Of a DNA stretch of 64,000 nucleotides, positions 1 through 8,880 are shown one piece after another. Source of the DNA: Kribbella qitaiheensis (GTDB taxonomy: Bacteria > Actinomycetota > Actinomycetes > Propionibacteriales > Kribbellaceae); contig NZ_CP043661.1 of the NCBI RefSeq assembly GCF_014217565.1, positions 4,712,001 to 4,776,000 of the forward strand, read 5' to 3'. Under the pieces are notes generated by a model. The model made no database searches, was not told where the DNA came from, and was given only the letters and a program-made list of their open reading frames with translations. A program made the position numbers and the translations under genes. Each line of letters opens with the position of its first letter. The stretch's first letter is position 1.

Positions 1-98
1 CGCCGCCCACCAGCCTGACCGGCCGCCCACCAGCCTGAGCCGGCCGCCCATCCGCCTGAACCGGCCGCCGGTCTGAACCGGCCCGATCCCGCCGGCTC
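1..98. repeat. Imperfect GC-rich tandem repeat at the window edge
   Basis: About four degenerate copies of a 17-21 bp unit starting ggccgccca and ending cctga(a/g)cc. The array continues beyond the left edge of the window. No coding signal is visible in it, and it abuts the decayed monooxygenase tail. Confidence 0.6.
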
Positions 99-120
99 AG
101 GCCGGTCCGCTCCGGACTTA

Positions 121-425
121 GTGCGGTTCGAGGCCCCGTTGCCATCGGCCAACAAACGGCTGGCTGGAATGGTGTCCGGTCTCGGGGTCGCGTACGAGTT
201 GCCGGGTGAGCATCCGCTGATCGGGCAGCGGATGCCGACCTGGACTTCGGTACTACGAGCGTCGCGGAACTGCTTCGAGGTGGGCAGCATCTGCTGCTGG
301 AGTTGACCGGCTGGCCGGGGGCGGCGCGGGTCGTCGTAAGGCCGGAGGGCTATGTGTTGTGGGCCGCTGACCAGCCGGATGCGAAGCTGCCGGAGCTCGC
401 TGGTCCCCGTGGGCTCGTCGGTCAG
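121..425 (+). pseudogene. Remnant of an FAD-dependent aromatic monooxygenase C-terminus
   Basis: Two frames together read like the end of a PheA/TfdB-type FAD monooxygenase. Frame one carries LAGMVSGLGVAYELPGEHPL followed by IGQRMP at about 160-237. From 231 a second frame continues DADLDFGTTSVAELLRGGQ and then VVVRPEGYVLWA, the usual thioredoxin-like C-terminal segment. A one-base shift near 231-238 separates them. The FAD-binding and substrate domains are absent; the upstream DNA is only short repeats. No proper stop is seen before the 3' end of the convergent glycosyltransferase at 422. This is therefore a 5'-truncated, frameshifted relic and not a functional enzyme. The family call rests on the HPL(I/L)G(Q/R)RMP and RPDGY(V)xWA-like motifs. 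Confidence 0.65.
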
Positions 426-1684
426 GCTTTGACGGTTCGTTCGAAGGCGTCGGCTGCGGCGGTGACGCCTCCCTCGGAGTTGAGCTTGCCGGCGAGGTCG
501 CGGGCGCGCTCTGCCGAGCCGTTGGTCAGCACGGGTTCGAGGGCCGCGAGTAGGGCGTCCGACGACAGGTCGGCGAAGGCGAGGGTGCTGCCGACGCCGA
601 GTGCGGCGAGTCGGGCGCCCCAGAACGGCTGATCGGCGAAGACGCCGCAGATCACCGTGGGCAGGCCGGCTCTGATCGAGCTGCCGGTGGTCCCCGCGCC
701 GCCATGGTGGACGGCCGCGACGCACTTTCGCAGTACCGTCTCGTGGTCGAACTCGCCGACCACCCGCACCCGCCCGCCCGGCGCAGTACTGAGATCGAGG
801 TCGTTCCAGCCGGCACCGATGAGCGCGCGGACGCCAAGCTTGCCGCTGACCTGCTCGATCAGAGACAGGGCGGCCTGTGGATCAAGGATCGGCATGCTGC
901 CGAAGCCGAAGTACACGGGCGGATCGCCGGCGTCGAGCCATCGGTCGAGCTCGGGATCGACGGTGCCGTTGAGCTTGGCCTGCTGCTCGTCCGAGGGAAA
1001 GAGGAATCCGGTGATGGGGCGGCGCGGACCCCATTCGGTCAGTTCCGGAACCAGATGCTGGCTGTAGATCTGCAGTTCGAGCGAGCCGGACCGTTCCAGC
1101 CGCGCGGAGGTCCCCAAGGTCGCCGGCTCCAGACCGACCTTGGCGCGCAGGGCGTTGACGAACGGTTCGAAGACCGGCCAGTTGCCCTTCTCGACCTGCT
1201 CGTAGGTCTCGAGGTTGCGCTCCGGCGAGAAGACTTCCCGTGACACCACCATGTGCGGATAGGCGCTGTTGCTCCGCATCGGGGCGTAGTGAACCGCCAC
1301 GTACTGCGCGCCGGCGGCCTCGGTGATCACCGAGGCCTCCAGTTCAGTGACAGAGCCGGAGATCACCACGTCGGCGTCTGCCGTGTGCTCGATCAGCTTG
1401 GCGTGCAGCAGATCGGCGATCCGGCGTTTGTAGTCGAGCAACCAGCGCACGTACGACGCCATGTCGCCGGACGCGAGCCACTTGCGACCCTGCTCCGACT
1501 CCATGAACTCGCGAGCATTCAGCTCCAGGTCGAACGTCGTCACACCGAGCCGGTCGCCGAGCCAGCGCAGGTCGGTGTTGAGAGCGAGCTTCACGTCGTG
1601 ACCGCGACCGGCCAACTCGGCCGCCAGCACCGCCATCGGCTGGGCGTCGCCCCGGGTACCCATCCCCACCATCGCAACGCGCAT
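422..1684 (-). CDS. Glycosyltransferase, GT1/MGT type (UDP-glucuronosyl/glucosyl family)
   Basis: A 420-residue enzyme predicted to transfer a sugar from a nucleotide donor to a small molecule (macrolide, sterol or polyphenol in relatives). The N-terminus MRVAMVGMGTRGDAQP is the GT28-like glycine-rich loop. The C-terminal half has the donor-binding signature HHGGAGTTGSSIRAGLP followed by FADQPFWGARLAALGVG at about residues 326-365, where His, Gly-Gly and Asp-Gln contact the nucleotide sugar. I start it at the ATG whose complement lies at 1682-1684; an upstream in-frame extension lacks family resemblance. Its promoter side faces the LLM oxidoreductase gene at 1885. Length matches the family (about 400-430). 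The acceptor cannot be told from the sequence. Confidence 0.85.
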   Translation of the reverse strand: MRVAMVGMGTRGDAQPMAVLAAELAGRGHDVKLALNTDLRWLGDRLGVTTFDLELNAREFMESEQGRKWLASGDMASYVRWLLDYKRRIADLLHAKLIEHTADADVVISGSVTELEASVITEAAGAQYVAVHYAPMRSNSAYPHMVVSREVFSPERNLETYEQVEKGNWPVFEPFVNALRAKVGLEPATLGTSARLERSGSLELQIYSQHLVPELTEWGPRRPITGFLFPSDEQQAKLNGTVDPELDRWLDAGDPPVYFGFGSMPILDPQAALSLIEQVSGKLGVRALIGAGWNDLDLSTAPGGRVRVVGEFDHETVLRKCVAAVHHGGAGTTGSSIRAGLPTVICGVFADQPFWGARLAALGVGSTLAFADLSSDALLAALEPVLTNGSAERARDLAGKLNSEGGVTAAADAFERTVKA

Positions 1685-1884
1685 GCCCACCCCAGAGCTC
1701 GGTTCCCGCCGAATCCGCTGCAGAACTTCCGATGCTAGAGCCGCCCAGCCACTCACAACGCAGTACGCGGCGCGCCTTGCCTGCAAGGGCATCGGCGTCA
1801 AACGTTTGCGTGATGCCCGGCCGGCTCGCCTGGGGTGGCTCGGTTGTCGCTGGAAACTGTCGGGGGCGTGCGCTAGAACGGACT

Positions 1885-2700
1885 ATGAGATTTGGGGTGA
1901 TTCTGCCAGGGGGTAGTGCGAGCGAGCAGCTTGAGCAGGGTGTGCTGGCTGAGGAGGCTGGGTGGGATGGGGTGTTCGTCTGGGAGGCGGCCTATGGCGT
2001 TGACGCCTGGGGTTTGCTGACGGCGATCGCTGCCCGGACTTCCCGGATCAGGCTCGGGACGATGCTTACGCCGTTGCCGTGGCGCCGGCCCTGGAAGGTT
2101 GCCAGCCAGGTGGTCACGCTTGATCAGATCTCTGCTGGACGGGCGACGCTGGCAGTCGGGCTCGGCGCGATCGAGACGGATCTGCCGCGGACCGGGGAGG
2201 AGTTGGATCTGCGGACCCGGGCGGCGATGCTTGACGAGGGCATCGATTTGATCCGCGAGCTGTGGGCCGGGCGTTCGCAGTACCACGGTGTGTACTACGA
2301 CTACTCGTGCCCGCGGGACGATCTGGTCGAGGTGGGGCGGCCGGTGCAGGACCGGATCCCGATCTGGGTCGTGGGCGCCTGGCCGAGACCGAAGTCGATG
2401 CGGCGAGTGCTGCGGTGCGACGGGGTGCTGCCGCAGTTCCGGTCGGGCGAGGACAGCCCTGCCGAGATGCGAGTACTGCGTACGTGGTTGAGCGAGCGCG
2501 GCGCTGCTCCAGAGCTCGACGTGATTGCTGAGGGAGAGACAGCGGCCGACGATCGCGAGGCCGCAGTACGGGAGGTTGCTCCTTGGGCCGACGCGGGCGC
2601 CACCTGGTGGCTCGAAACTCGGTGGGAGATGCCGCACCATTCGGCGGGGCGGATGCGGGACGTCCGTGAACGGATCGCTGCTGGTCCGCCGCGGGCTTGA
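1885..2700 (+). CDS. LLM-class flavin/F420-dependent oxidoreductase
   Basis: A 271-residue luciferase-like (TIM-barrel) oxidoreductase, probably using F420 or FMN. The start MRFGVILPGG is the standard first beta strand. Next come WDGVFVWEA, TSRIRLGTMLTPLPWRRPWK and SAGRATLAVGLGA, typical of bacterial LLM proteins, and then PIWVVGAWPRPKSMRRV. The chosen ATG at 1885 is the only start that puts the first strand at the N-terminus; the open frame extends upstream to 1732 without homology. It is divergent from the glycosyltransferase, 200 bp away. The substrate is unknown. The last 30 residues are polar and fit the family end. Confidence 0.85.
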   Translation: MRFGVILPGGSASEQLEQGVLAEEAGWDGVFVWEAAYGVDAWGLLTAIAARTSRIRLGTMLTPLPWRRPWKVASQVVTLDQISAGRATLAVGLGAIETDLPRTGEELDLRTRAAMLDEGIDLIRELWAGRSQYHGVYYDYSCPRDDLVEVGRPVQDRIPIWVVGAWPRPKSMRRVLRCDGVLPQFRSGEDSPAEMRVLRTWLSERGAAPELDVIAEGETAADDREAAVREVAPWADAGATWWLETRWEMPHHSAGRMRDVRERIAAGPPRA

Positions 2701-2713
2701 TCGGCGGCCTTGG

Positions 2714-3578
2714 TTAGCTGGCTTCCAGGTGTGGAAGGTCTGCTCGGATGGCGTCCATGTGTGCTGTGAACCAGTCGCCGCCGGCAGCAAGTTCCCAGTG
2801 GAGGACCATCAGAGACCAGGCCACCCGGTAGAACGTGAGTGTGCGGTCGAGTTCGGGGGGTCTGTTCGATGGCGTAGCCGTTGAGCAGGGCGGTTGTCGG
2901 CGCCGATCCGGCTCGGGAGAAGCGGCCGAGGTCGAAGAGCGGATCGCCGAAGGCTGCGTCGCCCCAGTCGATGATTCCGGTGAGTTTCCCGTCCGCTGCG
3001 TAGGGGTGACGGGGATGTAGGTCGCCGTGGAGCAGGACGGGCTCGACCGGCTGGACCTGGTCGAAAGGCTTGAGGGCCTGTAGACGTGCCGCCAGGTCGG
3101 TCGTGATGATGCCCGCGGTGATCAGCTCGTCGAGTCGGTCGAATGGTTGCCGGATCACCTCGGTCCAGGTGTCGCGGACACCTTCGTGGAGGAATCCGTG
3201 GCCGTCGCCCGCGATCGAGTGCAGGCGGCGGAGCTGTTCGCCGACGGCGGTCAGGATGGTCTCGTCAGCGGCAGAAATGGGCTGGCCGGGGATTGAGCGT
3301 TCGATCAGATAGGCGGTCGGGAGGGTCGCTGGCTGGAGTTCGGCGGTGAGGACGAGCGGCGCCGGTACGTCGACCTGGCGAGCCTGCTCGCAAGCCCAGG
3401 CCTCGGCCCGGATCATCTCTGGCGCACCTGACTTCAGATAGACCGTCTCGCCGTTCTCGGTCAGCAGCCGAAAGCATTCGTTGCCGACGAAGCCCTGAAC
3501 ACGCTCAACCGCAGCGATCGAGCCGGTCAGCGGTTTGGCGACCTCAACGATCAATCGAAGCTCAAGCATCAACTGCAC
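2714..3578 (-). pseudogene. Aminoglycoside phosphotransferase-family kinase, frameshifted near the C-terminus
   Basis: An APH/choline-kinase-fold small-molecule kinase. The N-lobe has a VYLKSG lysine region, the catalytic loop is LLHGDLHPRH (Asp as base), and the metal-binding motif is IIDWGDAAFGDPLFDLGRF. After LLNGYAIEQTP the frame is lost at a run of six C (complement near 2856-2861). Removing one C restores ELDRTLTFYRVAWSLMVLHW and then an end in LPHLEAS with a stop at 2714-2716, the expected C-terminus. Without correction the frame runs on to 2301 as junk. Start is GTG at 3578 or ATG at 3569; no good Shine-Dalgarno separates them. It is either a pseudogene or a homopolymer sequencing error. 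The substrate cannot be inferred. Confidence 0.75.
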
Positions 3579-3612
3579 GCTACTGCGTCTGCCTGGTTAG
3601 TGCCGGGCTATT

Positions 3613-3688
3613 TCCACAGCCTGATCGGTGCTGTGGACAACTTGGCCAGATCTCGTACATCGTGGAATCCCTTGTCCACAAGGGATTC
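3613..3688. promoter_or_regulatory. Two inverted repeats with DnaA-box-like sequences upstream of the DUF222 gene
   Basis: The first inverted repeat is TCCACAGC (3613-3620) / GCTGTGGA (3630-3637). The second is a 24-bp palindrome with 11-bp perfect arms, GAATCCCTTGT (3665-3675) / ACAAGGGATTC (3678-3688). The sequence TTGTCCACA, the actinobacterial DnaA-box consensus, occurs at 3672-3680 and in reverse at 3632-3640. The repeats lie 40-120 bp before the DUF222-HNH start. Function is inferred only. Confidence 0.5.
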
Positions 3689-3731
3689 GCGGGTTCGGAA
3701 ACTGTCGGTGGGCGGGTCTAGTGTTAGCTGT

Positions 3732-5246
3732 ATGGAACTCCTCTCGGACGCGCGGCCCGCGTGCATGATGAGTGGCGAGGAAGCAGTCGCCGCTCTCGAC
3801 GCGCTGCATGCCGAGTCCGCGCGCCGGGAGACCTACCGCCTCGAAGTCATCGCCCGACTCGACGAGACCGGCCACACCCAAGAGATCAGCGGCCAAGGCA
3901 CCACCCGGTTCATCGCGACGCGCCACCGGCTCAACCACCCCGAGGTGAAACGCGACCTCGCCCTAGCCACCGCCCTCACCAAATACCCCGCCGTCACCGC
4001 AGCCCTGCCCGACCCGCACACACCCGCCGGTGACGACCCGGCCATCCACTACACCGACGCTTCCGGTAAGACCGACGCTTCCGGCGAGACCGGTGAGACG
4101 GGTGACGAGCCGGCCATCCACTACGCCGACGCTTCCGGCGAGACCGGCGAGACCGGCGAGACCGGCGAGACCGGCGAGACTGGTGAGACCGGTGGTGACC
4201 CGGCCGGCGCCGGCGCCGCGCCAGCCCGGACCGGTCATTCAGCCGACGTCGACGCCGACGGCGACGCCGAGCCCGGCCCTGACCGGTGCCCCGGCCGATG
4301 AGCCAGCTGACGCCGAACTGCTGGCGGTGTTGCTGCATCCGGCCCAGGCCGAAGCGATCGTGTCCACACTCGAAGCAGTCCCGGCGGCCGCGATGGTGGC
4401 GGTGGAGACCTTACGGGTCGCCGAACAGCAGATGGTCGAAGCCGCCCGGCACCTGACGTCATGGGAACTGAAACGACTCGGCAAACAGGTCTGCGAGGTC
4501 CTCGACACCGACGGCCCCGAACCGGCCGAAGACGCCGCCGAACGCCGCGAAGCGCTCCACCTCACCAACGCCGACCGTGGCGTGAAATTCTCCGGCTACC
4601 TGGCCAACGCCAACGCCGAACTGTTCAAGACTCTCATCGAAGCCGCCGCGAAACCCCGCAAAGTCGACGGTGAACTCGACCCGCGGTCGCGCGACAAACG
4701 CCAGGCCGACGCCCTCACCCAGGTGCTGACCGTCGCCGCCGGTACCGGTGACCTTCCCGGCCACGGCGGCGTGAAGCCGCATGTGACCGTCACCATCGAC
4801 TACACCGACCTGAAACAACAAGGCCGCGACGCGACCGGGAACCTCCAGTTCGGTGACAGCCTGTCCGCGGCAGCGGTCCGCCGCCTGGCCTGCGACGCCG
4901 CGATCATCCCGATCGTGCTCGGCTCGGACTCCGAACCCCTCGACGTGGGCCGCGAGGAACGTTTCGTCACCACAGCGATCCGACGCGCCCTGAACAAGCG
5001 CGACAAAGGGTGCGTCATCTGCGGAGCGCCACCGCGCTACTGCCACGCCCACCACGTCATCCACTGGATCGACGGCGGCCCCACCTGCCTGGAAAACCTC
5101 GCCCTGTTCTGTGGTGTCGACCACAAAGCAGTCCACGCCGGCCACTACACCGTCACCATCACCAACGGCACCGTCCACATCACCCGCCCCACCTGGGCTA
5201 CCCCACCCCGCCACACCCAACCACCCCGCACCTCACCATCACCACC
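3732..5246 (+). pseudogene. DUF222-HNH endonuclease (13E12 repeat family), 5' part, interrupted by the IS21-type element
   Basis: The start MELLSDARPACMMSGEEAVAAL leads into the DUF222 domain in one frame up to a low-complexity Glu-Thr-Gly repeat. Between about 4195 and 4300 the reading moves by one base. The second frame carries the rest of DUF222 (ADEPADAELLAVLLHPAQAE onward). It then has an HNH nuclease: CVICGAPPRYCHAHHVIHW, DGGPTCLENLALFC, and a DHKAVHAGH end. Coding stops at the IS left end (5247), leaving ten aberrant residues. The 3' end lies beyond the element at 7840-8101. These proteins are numerous in actinobacteria; their role is uncertain, possibly mobile or DNA-metabolic. One indel plus one insertion makes this copy broken as read. 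Confidence 0.8.
4078..4194 (+). repeat. 9-bp tandem repeat (gagaccggc) inside the DUF222 gene
   Basis: A run of gagaccggc-type units, about seven in the main array at 4131-4194 with scattered copies upstream, encodes Gly-Glu-Thr repeats in frame one and Arg-Pro-Ala in the frame used downstream. It is the likely site where frame was lost by slippage. Confidence 0.7.
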
Positions 5247-5389
5247 TGAGTGTGCCAGTCTGATTTGGCCCCACTTGGGGCGGTAGTGATGGCTTGATTT
5301 GGCTCCACCCTCGACCATCCAGTCCTCTACGTTCGTGTCGTCTGCCAAGGCGATCACGAGAGGTGGAGGGGTTGAAGGAGAGATCGAGA

Positions 5390-6928
5390 GTGGAGCAGTT
5401 CGAACGTATCCGACGCGAGCGTCGAGATGAAGGTTTGTCGATCCGGGCACTGGCGCAGCGCCACCAGGTCCATCGGCGCACGGTGCGTCTGGCGTTGGGT
5501 GATGCGGTGCCTCCGACGCGGAAATCTCCAGAGCGTGTGGCGCCGGTGCTGGGCCCGCATCTGGCCACGATCGGTGGCTGGCTGACCGCGGACCTGGACG
5601 CCCCGAAGAAGCAGCGGCATACCGCTCGCCGGGTCTGGCAGCGGCTGATGGAGGAAGAGGGTGTCGTGGTGGCCGAGTCCAGCGTGCGGGGGTTGGTCGC
5701 CCAGCTGAAGACCGAGATCGGTGGGGACCGGGCGCAGGTGATGGTGCCCCAGACTCATGGACCGGCCGAGGAGGCCGAGGTCGACTTCGGGGAGTTCACT
5801 GCGGTGATCGCTGGGGTGGTGATGAAGGTGTTCATGTTTTGCCTGCGGCTGTCGCATTCGGGCAAAGCGGTCCATGTTGCCTATGCCAATCAGACCCAGG
5901 AATCGTTCCTGGATGGGCATGTGCGTGCGTTCGAGGCGCTGGGTGGGGTACCGACCGGGATGATCCGTTACGACAACCTCAGGCCCGCGGTGATCCGGGT
6001 CGCGCTGGGCCGGGAACGGTTCGAGCATCCACGGTTCATCGCGATGCGCTCCCACTACGGCTATGACTCGTTCTTCTGCGCGCCAGGCTTAGAGGGTGCT
6101 CATGAGAAGGGCGGTGTCGAGGGCGAGATCGGCCGGTTCCGCCGACGGCACCTCACTCCTGTCCCGCACGTGGCATCGTTGGCCGCGCTGAACCAGGCCC
6201 TGGCCGCCGCCGATGCCCGCGACGACGCGCGCCGCATCGGTGCCCGCGCCGAGACCGTGGGAGCGGCCGCGGCCCGTGAACTGGTCTTGCTGAACCCGCT
6301 GCCGAGTGAAACCTTCGATGTCTCGGCCCCGCTGTCATGCCGGGTCGACGCCAAAGCACGGGTCTGTGTCCGCCAGTCGTACTACTCGGTCCCGGCCCGG
6401 TTCGCTGGTCGCCGGCTCGAGGTTCGTCTCGGCGCCACCGCGGTGATCGTGCTCGACGCAGGCAAGGTGATCGCTGAACATACCCGGTCGCTGCACAAGG
6501 GCAGCGAGGATCTCGTTCTGGACCACTATCTGGAAGTCCTCACCCGCAAACCCGGCGCCATGTCCGGGTCCACCGCCTTGGTCACCGCGCGAGCATCCGG
6601 GGCGTTCACGGCGGTTCATCAACGGTTCTGGGACGCCGCCCGCAAGCAACACGGCGACGGGCCCGGCACCCGCGCCCTGATCGGGGTGCTGTTGCTCCAC
6701 CGCACCATGACCGCGACCGTGGTGAGTGCGGGCATCGAAGGCGCGCTGGTGCTCGGAAACTTCGATCCCGACCTGGTCGCGGTCACCGCACGCAGCGCGA
6801 TGACCTCAGCCGGCGCGACCTCCCCGCCGGTCCCGGTTCCACCCACCGCGTCCCACGCTGCGACGACCCAACGGCCGACGCCATCACTGGCCGACTACGA
6901 CCAACTACTCCAGAAAGAAACCGCATGA
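5390..6928 (+). CDS. istA: IS21-family transposase IstA
   Basis: A 512-residue DDE transposase. An N-terminal helix-turn-helix (LSIRALAQRHQVHRRTVRLAL) should bind the element ends. The RNase-H-fold catalytic core shows EVDFGEF (first Asp), MIRYDNLRPAV (second Asp) and HEKGGVEGEIGRFRRR (Glu), followed by the C-terminal beta domain typical of IS21. I choose GTG at 5390 because AAGGAG lies 9 bp upstream; a TTG at 5372 is possible. The stop overlaps the istB start as ATGA, so the two are translationally coupled. IstA cuts and joins the ends, and needs IstB. Confidence 0.92.
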   Translation: MEQFERIRRERRDEGLSIRALAQRHQVHRRTVRLALGDAVPPTRKSPERVAPVLGPHLATIGGWLTADLDAPKKQRHTARRVWQRLMEEEGVVVAESSVRGLVAQLKTEIGGDRAQVMVPQTHGPAEEAEVDFGEFTAVIAGVVMKVFMFCLRLSHSGKAVHVAYANQTQESFLDGHVRAFEALGGVPTGMIRYDNLRPAVIRVALGRERFEHPRFIAMRSHYGYDSFFCAPGLEGAHEKGGVEGEIGRFRRRHLTPVPHVASLAALNQALAAADARDDARRIGARAETVGAAAARELVLLNPLPSETFDVSAPLSCRVDAKARVCVRQSYYSVPARFAGRRLEVRLGATAVIVLDAGKVIAEHTRSLHKGSEDLVLDHYLEVLTRKPGAMSGSTALVTARASGAFTAVHQRFWDAARKQHGDGPGTRALIGVLLLHRTMTATVVSAGIEGALVLGNFDPDLVAVTARSAMTSAGATSPPVPVPPTASHAATTQRPTPSLADYDQLLQKETA

Positions 6929-7752
6929 GCCCCGCCACGAAAACCGCGCCAGCCGCCACCCCGACGACCACGGTGACCGCCCTGTCTGACCCCGCCGCCG
7001 AGGCCGCGATCCACGCCGCTTGCCGACTACTCGCACTGCCCACCATCCGCGCCGAAGCCATCGCGATGGCCGAGGCCTCAGCCAAGCAACGCCTTACCCA
7101 CAAGGCATTCCTGGCCGAAATCCTCACCGCGGAATGCGACGAACGCGACGCCCGCCGCCGGATCCGGCGAGTCAACGAGGCCAAGTTCCCCCGCACCAAA
7201 CGCCTCACCGAGTTCGACCACACCGTGCTGCCCGACCTACCGGCACCGACGCTGGCACACCTGGCCGGCGGCGGCTGGATCGACGCCGGACAACCACTGG
7301 TCCTGCTCGGCGACTCCGGCACCGGGAAAACACACCTGCTCATCGCACTCGGCACCGCAGCAGCCGAGCAAGGACGCCGGGTCCGCTACGTGACCACCGC
7401 CGCCTTGGTCAACGAGCTCGTCGAAGCCTCAGACGACAAACAGCTGTCCCGCGTCGTGGGCCGCTACGCCCGACTCGACCTGCTCTGCCTCGACGAGATC
7501 GGCTACGTCCGCCTCGACCCACGCGGCGCGGAACTGCTCTTCCAGATCATCACCGCCCGCGAAGAACGAGCATCCATCGCCTGCGCATCCAACGCCCCAT
7601 TCTCCGAATGGGGCGCCACCTTCACCGACCCCCGCCTCGCCGCCGCAGTCGTGGACAGACTCACCTTCAACGCACACATCATCCAGACCGGCACCAAGTC
7701 CTACAGACTCAACACCACCCGGCAAACCCGCAGCCGAACCGCCACCAACTAA
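6925..7752 (+). CDS. istB: IS21-family helper ATPase IstB
   Basis: A 275-residue AAA+ ATPase of the DnaC/IstB type that selects target DNA and activates IstA. The Walker A motif LLGDSGTGKTHLL lies at about residues 127-139 and Walker B LLCLDEIGYV near 190. A sensor segment ASIACASNAPFSEWG and an arginine-rich C-terminus complete the fold. The start ATG overlaps the istA stop by 4 bp. The N-terminal 25 residues are an Ala/Thr/Pro-rich extension. The length is slightly above the 245-265 usual for the family, and nothing essential is missing. Confidence 0.92.
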   Translation: MSPATKTAPAATPTTTVTALSDPAAEAAIHAACRLLALPTIRAEAIAMAEASAKQRLTHKAFLAEILTAECDERDARRRIRRVNEAKFPRTKRLTEFDHTVLPDLPAPTLAHLAGGGWIDAGQPLVLLGDSGTGKTHLLIALGTAAAEQGRRVRYVTTAALVNELVEASDDKQLSRVVGRYARLDLLCLDEIGYVRLDPRGAELLFQIITAREERASIACASNAPFSEWGATFTDPRLAAAVVDRLTFNAHIIQTGTKSYRLNTTRQTRSRTATN

Positions 7753-7839
7753 CCCAAGACAACACCACCAAAACAAGCAGGGTGGGGCCAAATCAAAGCA
7801 TCACAGCGGGGCCAGATGGGGTTGTCATACTCAACCACC

Positions 7840-8101
7840 AGCCGACACCGCCGACACACCCCACCGCGACGCCGCGTCACGCCCCACCGAGCACACCACC
7901 AACGACCCGTTCAGGCGACAAGACCGTCCTGACCGTCCTGACCGGCCTGACCGGCCTGACCGGCCTGACCGGCTTGACCGGCCTGACCGGCCGGGACGCC
8001 CGGTCCGTGCCTTCCCCCTGGCCAACGACCCGCCACCACCAGCCACCCGACCCCCGGCCGACTACGACCCCTGGGCCCCCGAAACCCTCGACACCGGCTA
8101 A
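7840..8101 (+). pseudogene. DUF222-HNH gene, 3' part displaced by the IS21-type element
   Basis: With the IS and one ACCACC copy removed, the frame that ends at 5246 continues here without interruption. It reads Pro-Ala-Asp-Thr-Ala, then a repeat of Asp-Arg-Pro encoded by cctgaccgg units, then VRAFPLANDPPPPATRPPA and DYDPWAPETLDTG. It ends at TAA 8099-8101. No start or ribosome site exists here, so the piece is not expressed by itself. It shows that the ancestral protein had a long, charged, proline-rich tail after the HNH domain. Confidence 0.8.
7917..7992 (+). repeat. 9-bp tandem repeat (cctgaccgg) in the DUF222 3' fragment
   Basis: Eight or so copies of a 9-bp unit, cctgaccg(g/t) with one ct change, encode (Asp-Arg-Pro)n in the reconstructed frame. 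The period equals that of the gagaccggc array in the 5' half of the same gene. Confidence 0.75.
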
Positions 8102-8118
8102 CCCCGCCCCCCGGGCCG

Positions 8119-8240
8119 CCACCCCGGGCCCGGCACCGCAACACCCCGCCACCCCGGGCCCGGCACCGCAACACCCCGCCACCCCGGGCCCGGCACCGCA
8201 ACACCCCGCCACCCCGGGCCCGGCACCGCAACACCCCGCC
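8119..8240. repeat. 30-bp tandem repeat, four copies
   Basis: Four essentially identical copies of a 30-bp unit (ccaccccgggcccggcaccg followed by caacaccccg), beginning 18 bp after the old DUF222 stop. Units are contiguous, with no spacers. Confidence 0.9.
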
Positions 8241-8736
8241 GCGCCCACCGGTTCGTACTGCCCGGCCCGGGTGCCGAGTTCTCGGGCTGGCCGGAGCGGC
8301 GCACGGGCGCACCAGCCGACGTCTCGTGCTGCCGAAAACCGGGGCGCCGCACCAGTACGCCGGCCGCCGTGTCGTGCTGCCTGGGTCGGTCAAGGCCAGC
8401 TCGCCAGCCGCTCACGCCGCCCGGATCGTGGTCGCGGCACCAGGACTCCGGCCGCTGCGTGGGTGCCGTCGCGGCTGCAGATCACCGTCACCCGGGACGC
8501 CCTGTGCCGCCGGGGTTGGGGTGTTGATGCCCGCGCTGCGGCAGCCGCCTCATACAGGTCATGTCACCGGATCGTGATGACCGCTAGAGGGCCGCGCACC
8601 AGAGCCGAGCGGCCACTTCGGTCGAGCGATGCGAGTGTGCCGGCTCCCGTCCTGTGCTGCCGGGACCGGGCGGCGACAGCAGTACCGCGATCGCCACCTT
8701 GTGTCGCCCAGGTCGGCCAAGCAACCTCACCACGTC

Positions 8737-8880
8737 CACGTCCACACCCACGCCAACGCCCGTGTCCACACCCACGCCAACGCCCGTGTCCACACCCACG
8801 CCAACGCCCGTGTCCACACCCACGCCAACGCCCGTGTCCACACCCACGCCAACGCCCGTGTCCGCGCCCATGTCCGCGCC
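8737..8880. repeat. 24-bp tandem repeat, five copies plus a degenerate sixth
   Basis: The unit is gtgtccacacccacgccaac followed by gccc. Five near-identical contiguous copies (8737-8856) precede a diverged copy with cgcgcccat changes. In one frame it would encode Thr-Pro-Thr-Pro-Thr-Pro-Val-Ser repeats, but no gene surrounds it. Confidence 0.9.

Larger units (their letters stand above)
5247..7833 (+). mobile_element. Complete IS21-family insertion sequence
   Basis: A 2,587-bp element with istA and istB overlapping by 4 bp. The ends are imperfect inverted repeats: left TGAGTGTGCCAG, right (complement) TGAGTATGACAA. An internal copy of TTGATTTGG(C/T)TCC/CCCACCCT lies 40-65 bp inside each end, as is usual for IS21 multiple end repeats. 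It is flanked by a 6-bp direct repeat ACCACC (5241-5246 and 7834-7839), the expected target duplication. Splicing it out rejoins the DUF222-HNH reading frame exactly, which fixes the boundaries. Both genes are open, so the element looks intact and recently inserted. Confidence 0.9.

Noticed and set aside
3613..3688. Chromosomal replication origin
   Set aside because: Only two DnaA boxes, no AT-rich unwinding stretch and no dnaA/dnaN/gyr neighbours.
4195..4300. Programmed ribosomal frameshift in the DUF222 gene
   Set aside because: No slippery heptamer with a following structure was seen, and other genes in the window show similar random one-base shifts.
8119..8880. Possible CRISPR array (30-bp and 24-bp repeats)
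   Set aside because: Copies are contiguous with no variable spacers, and no cas genes are present. They are simple tandem repeats.
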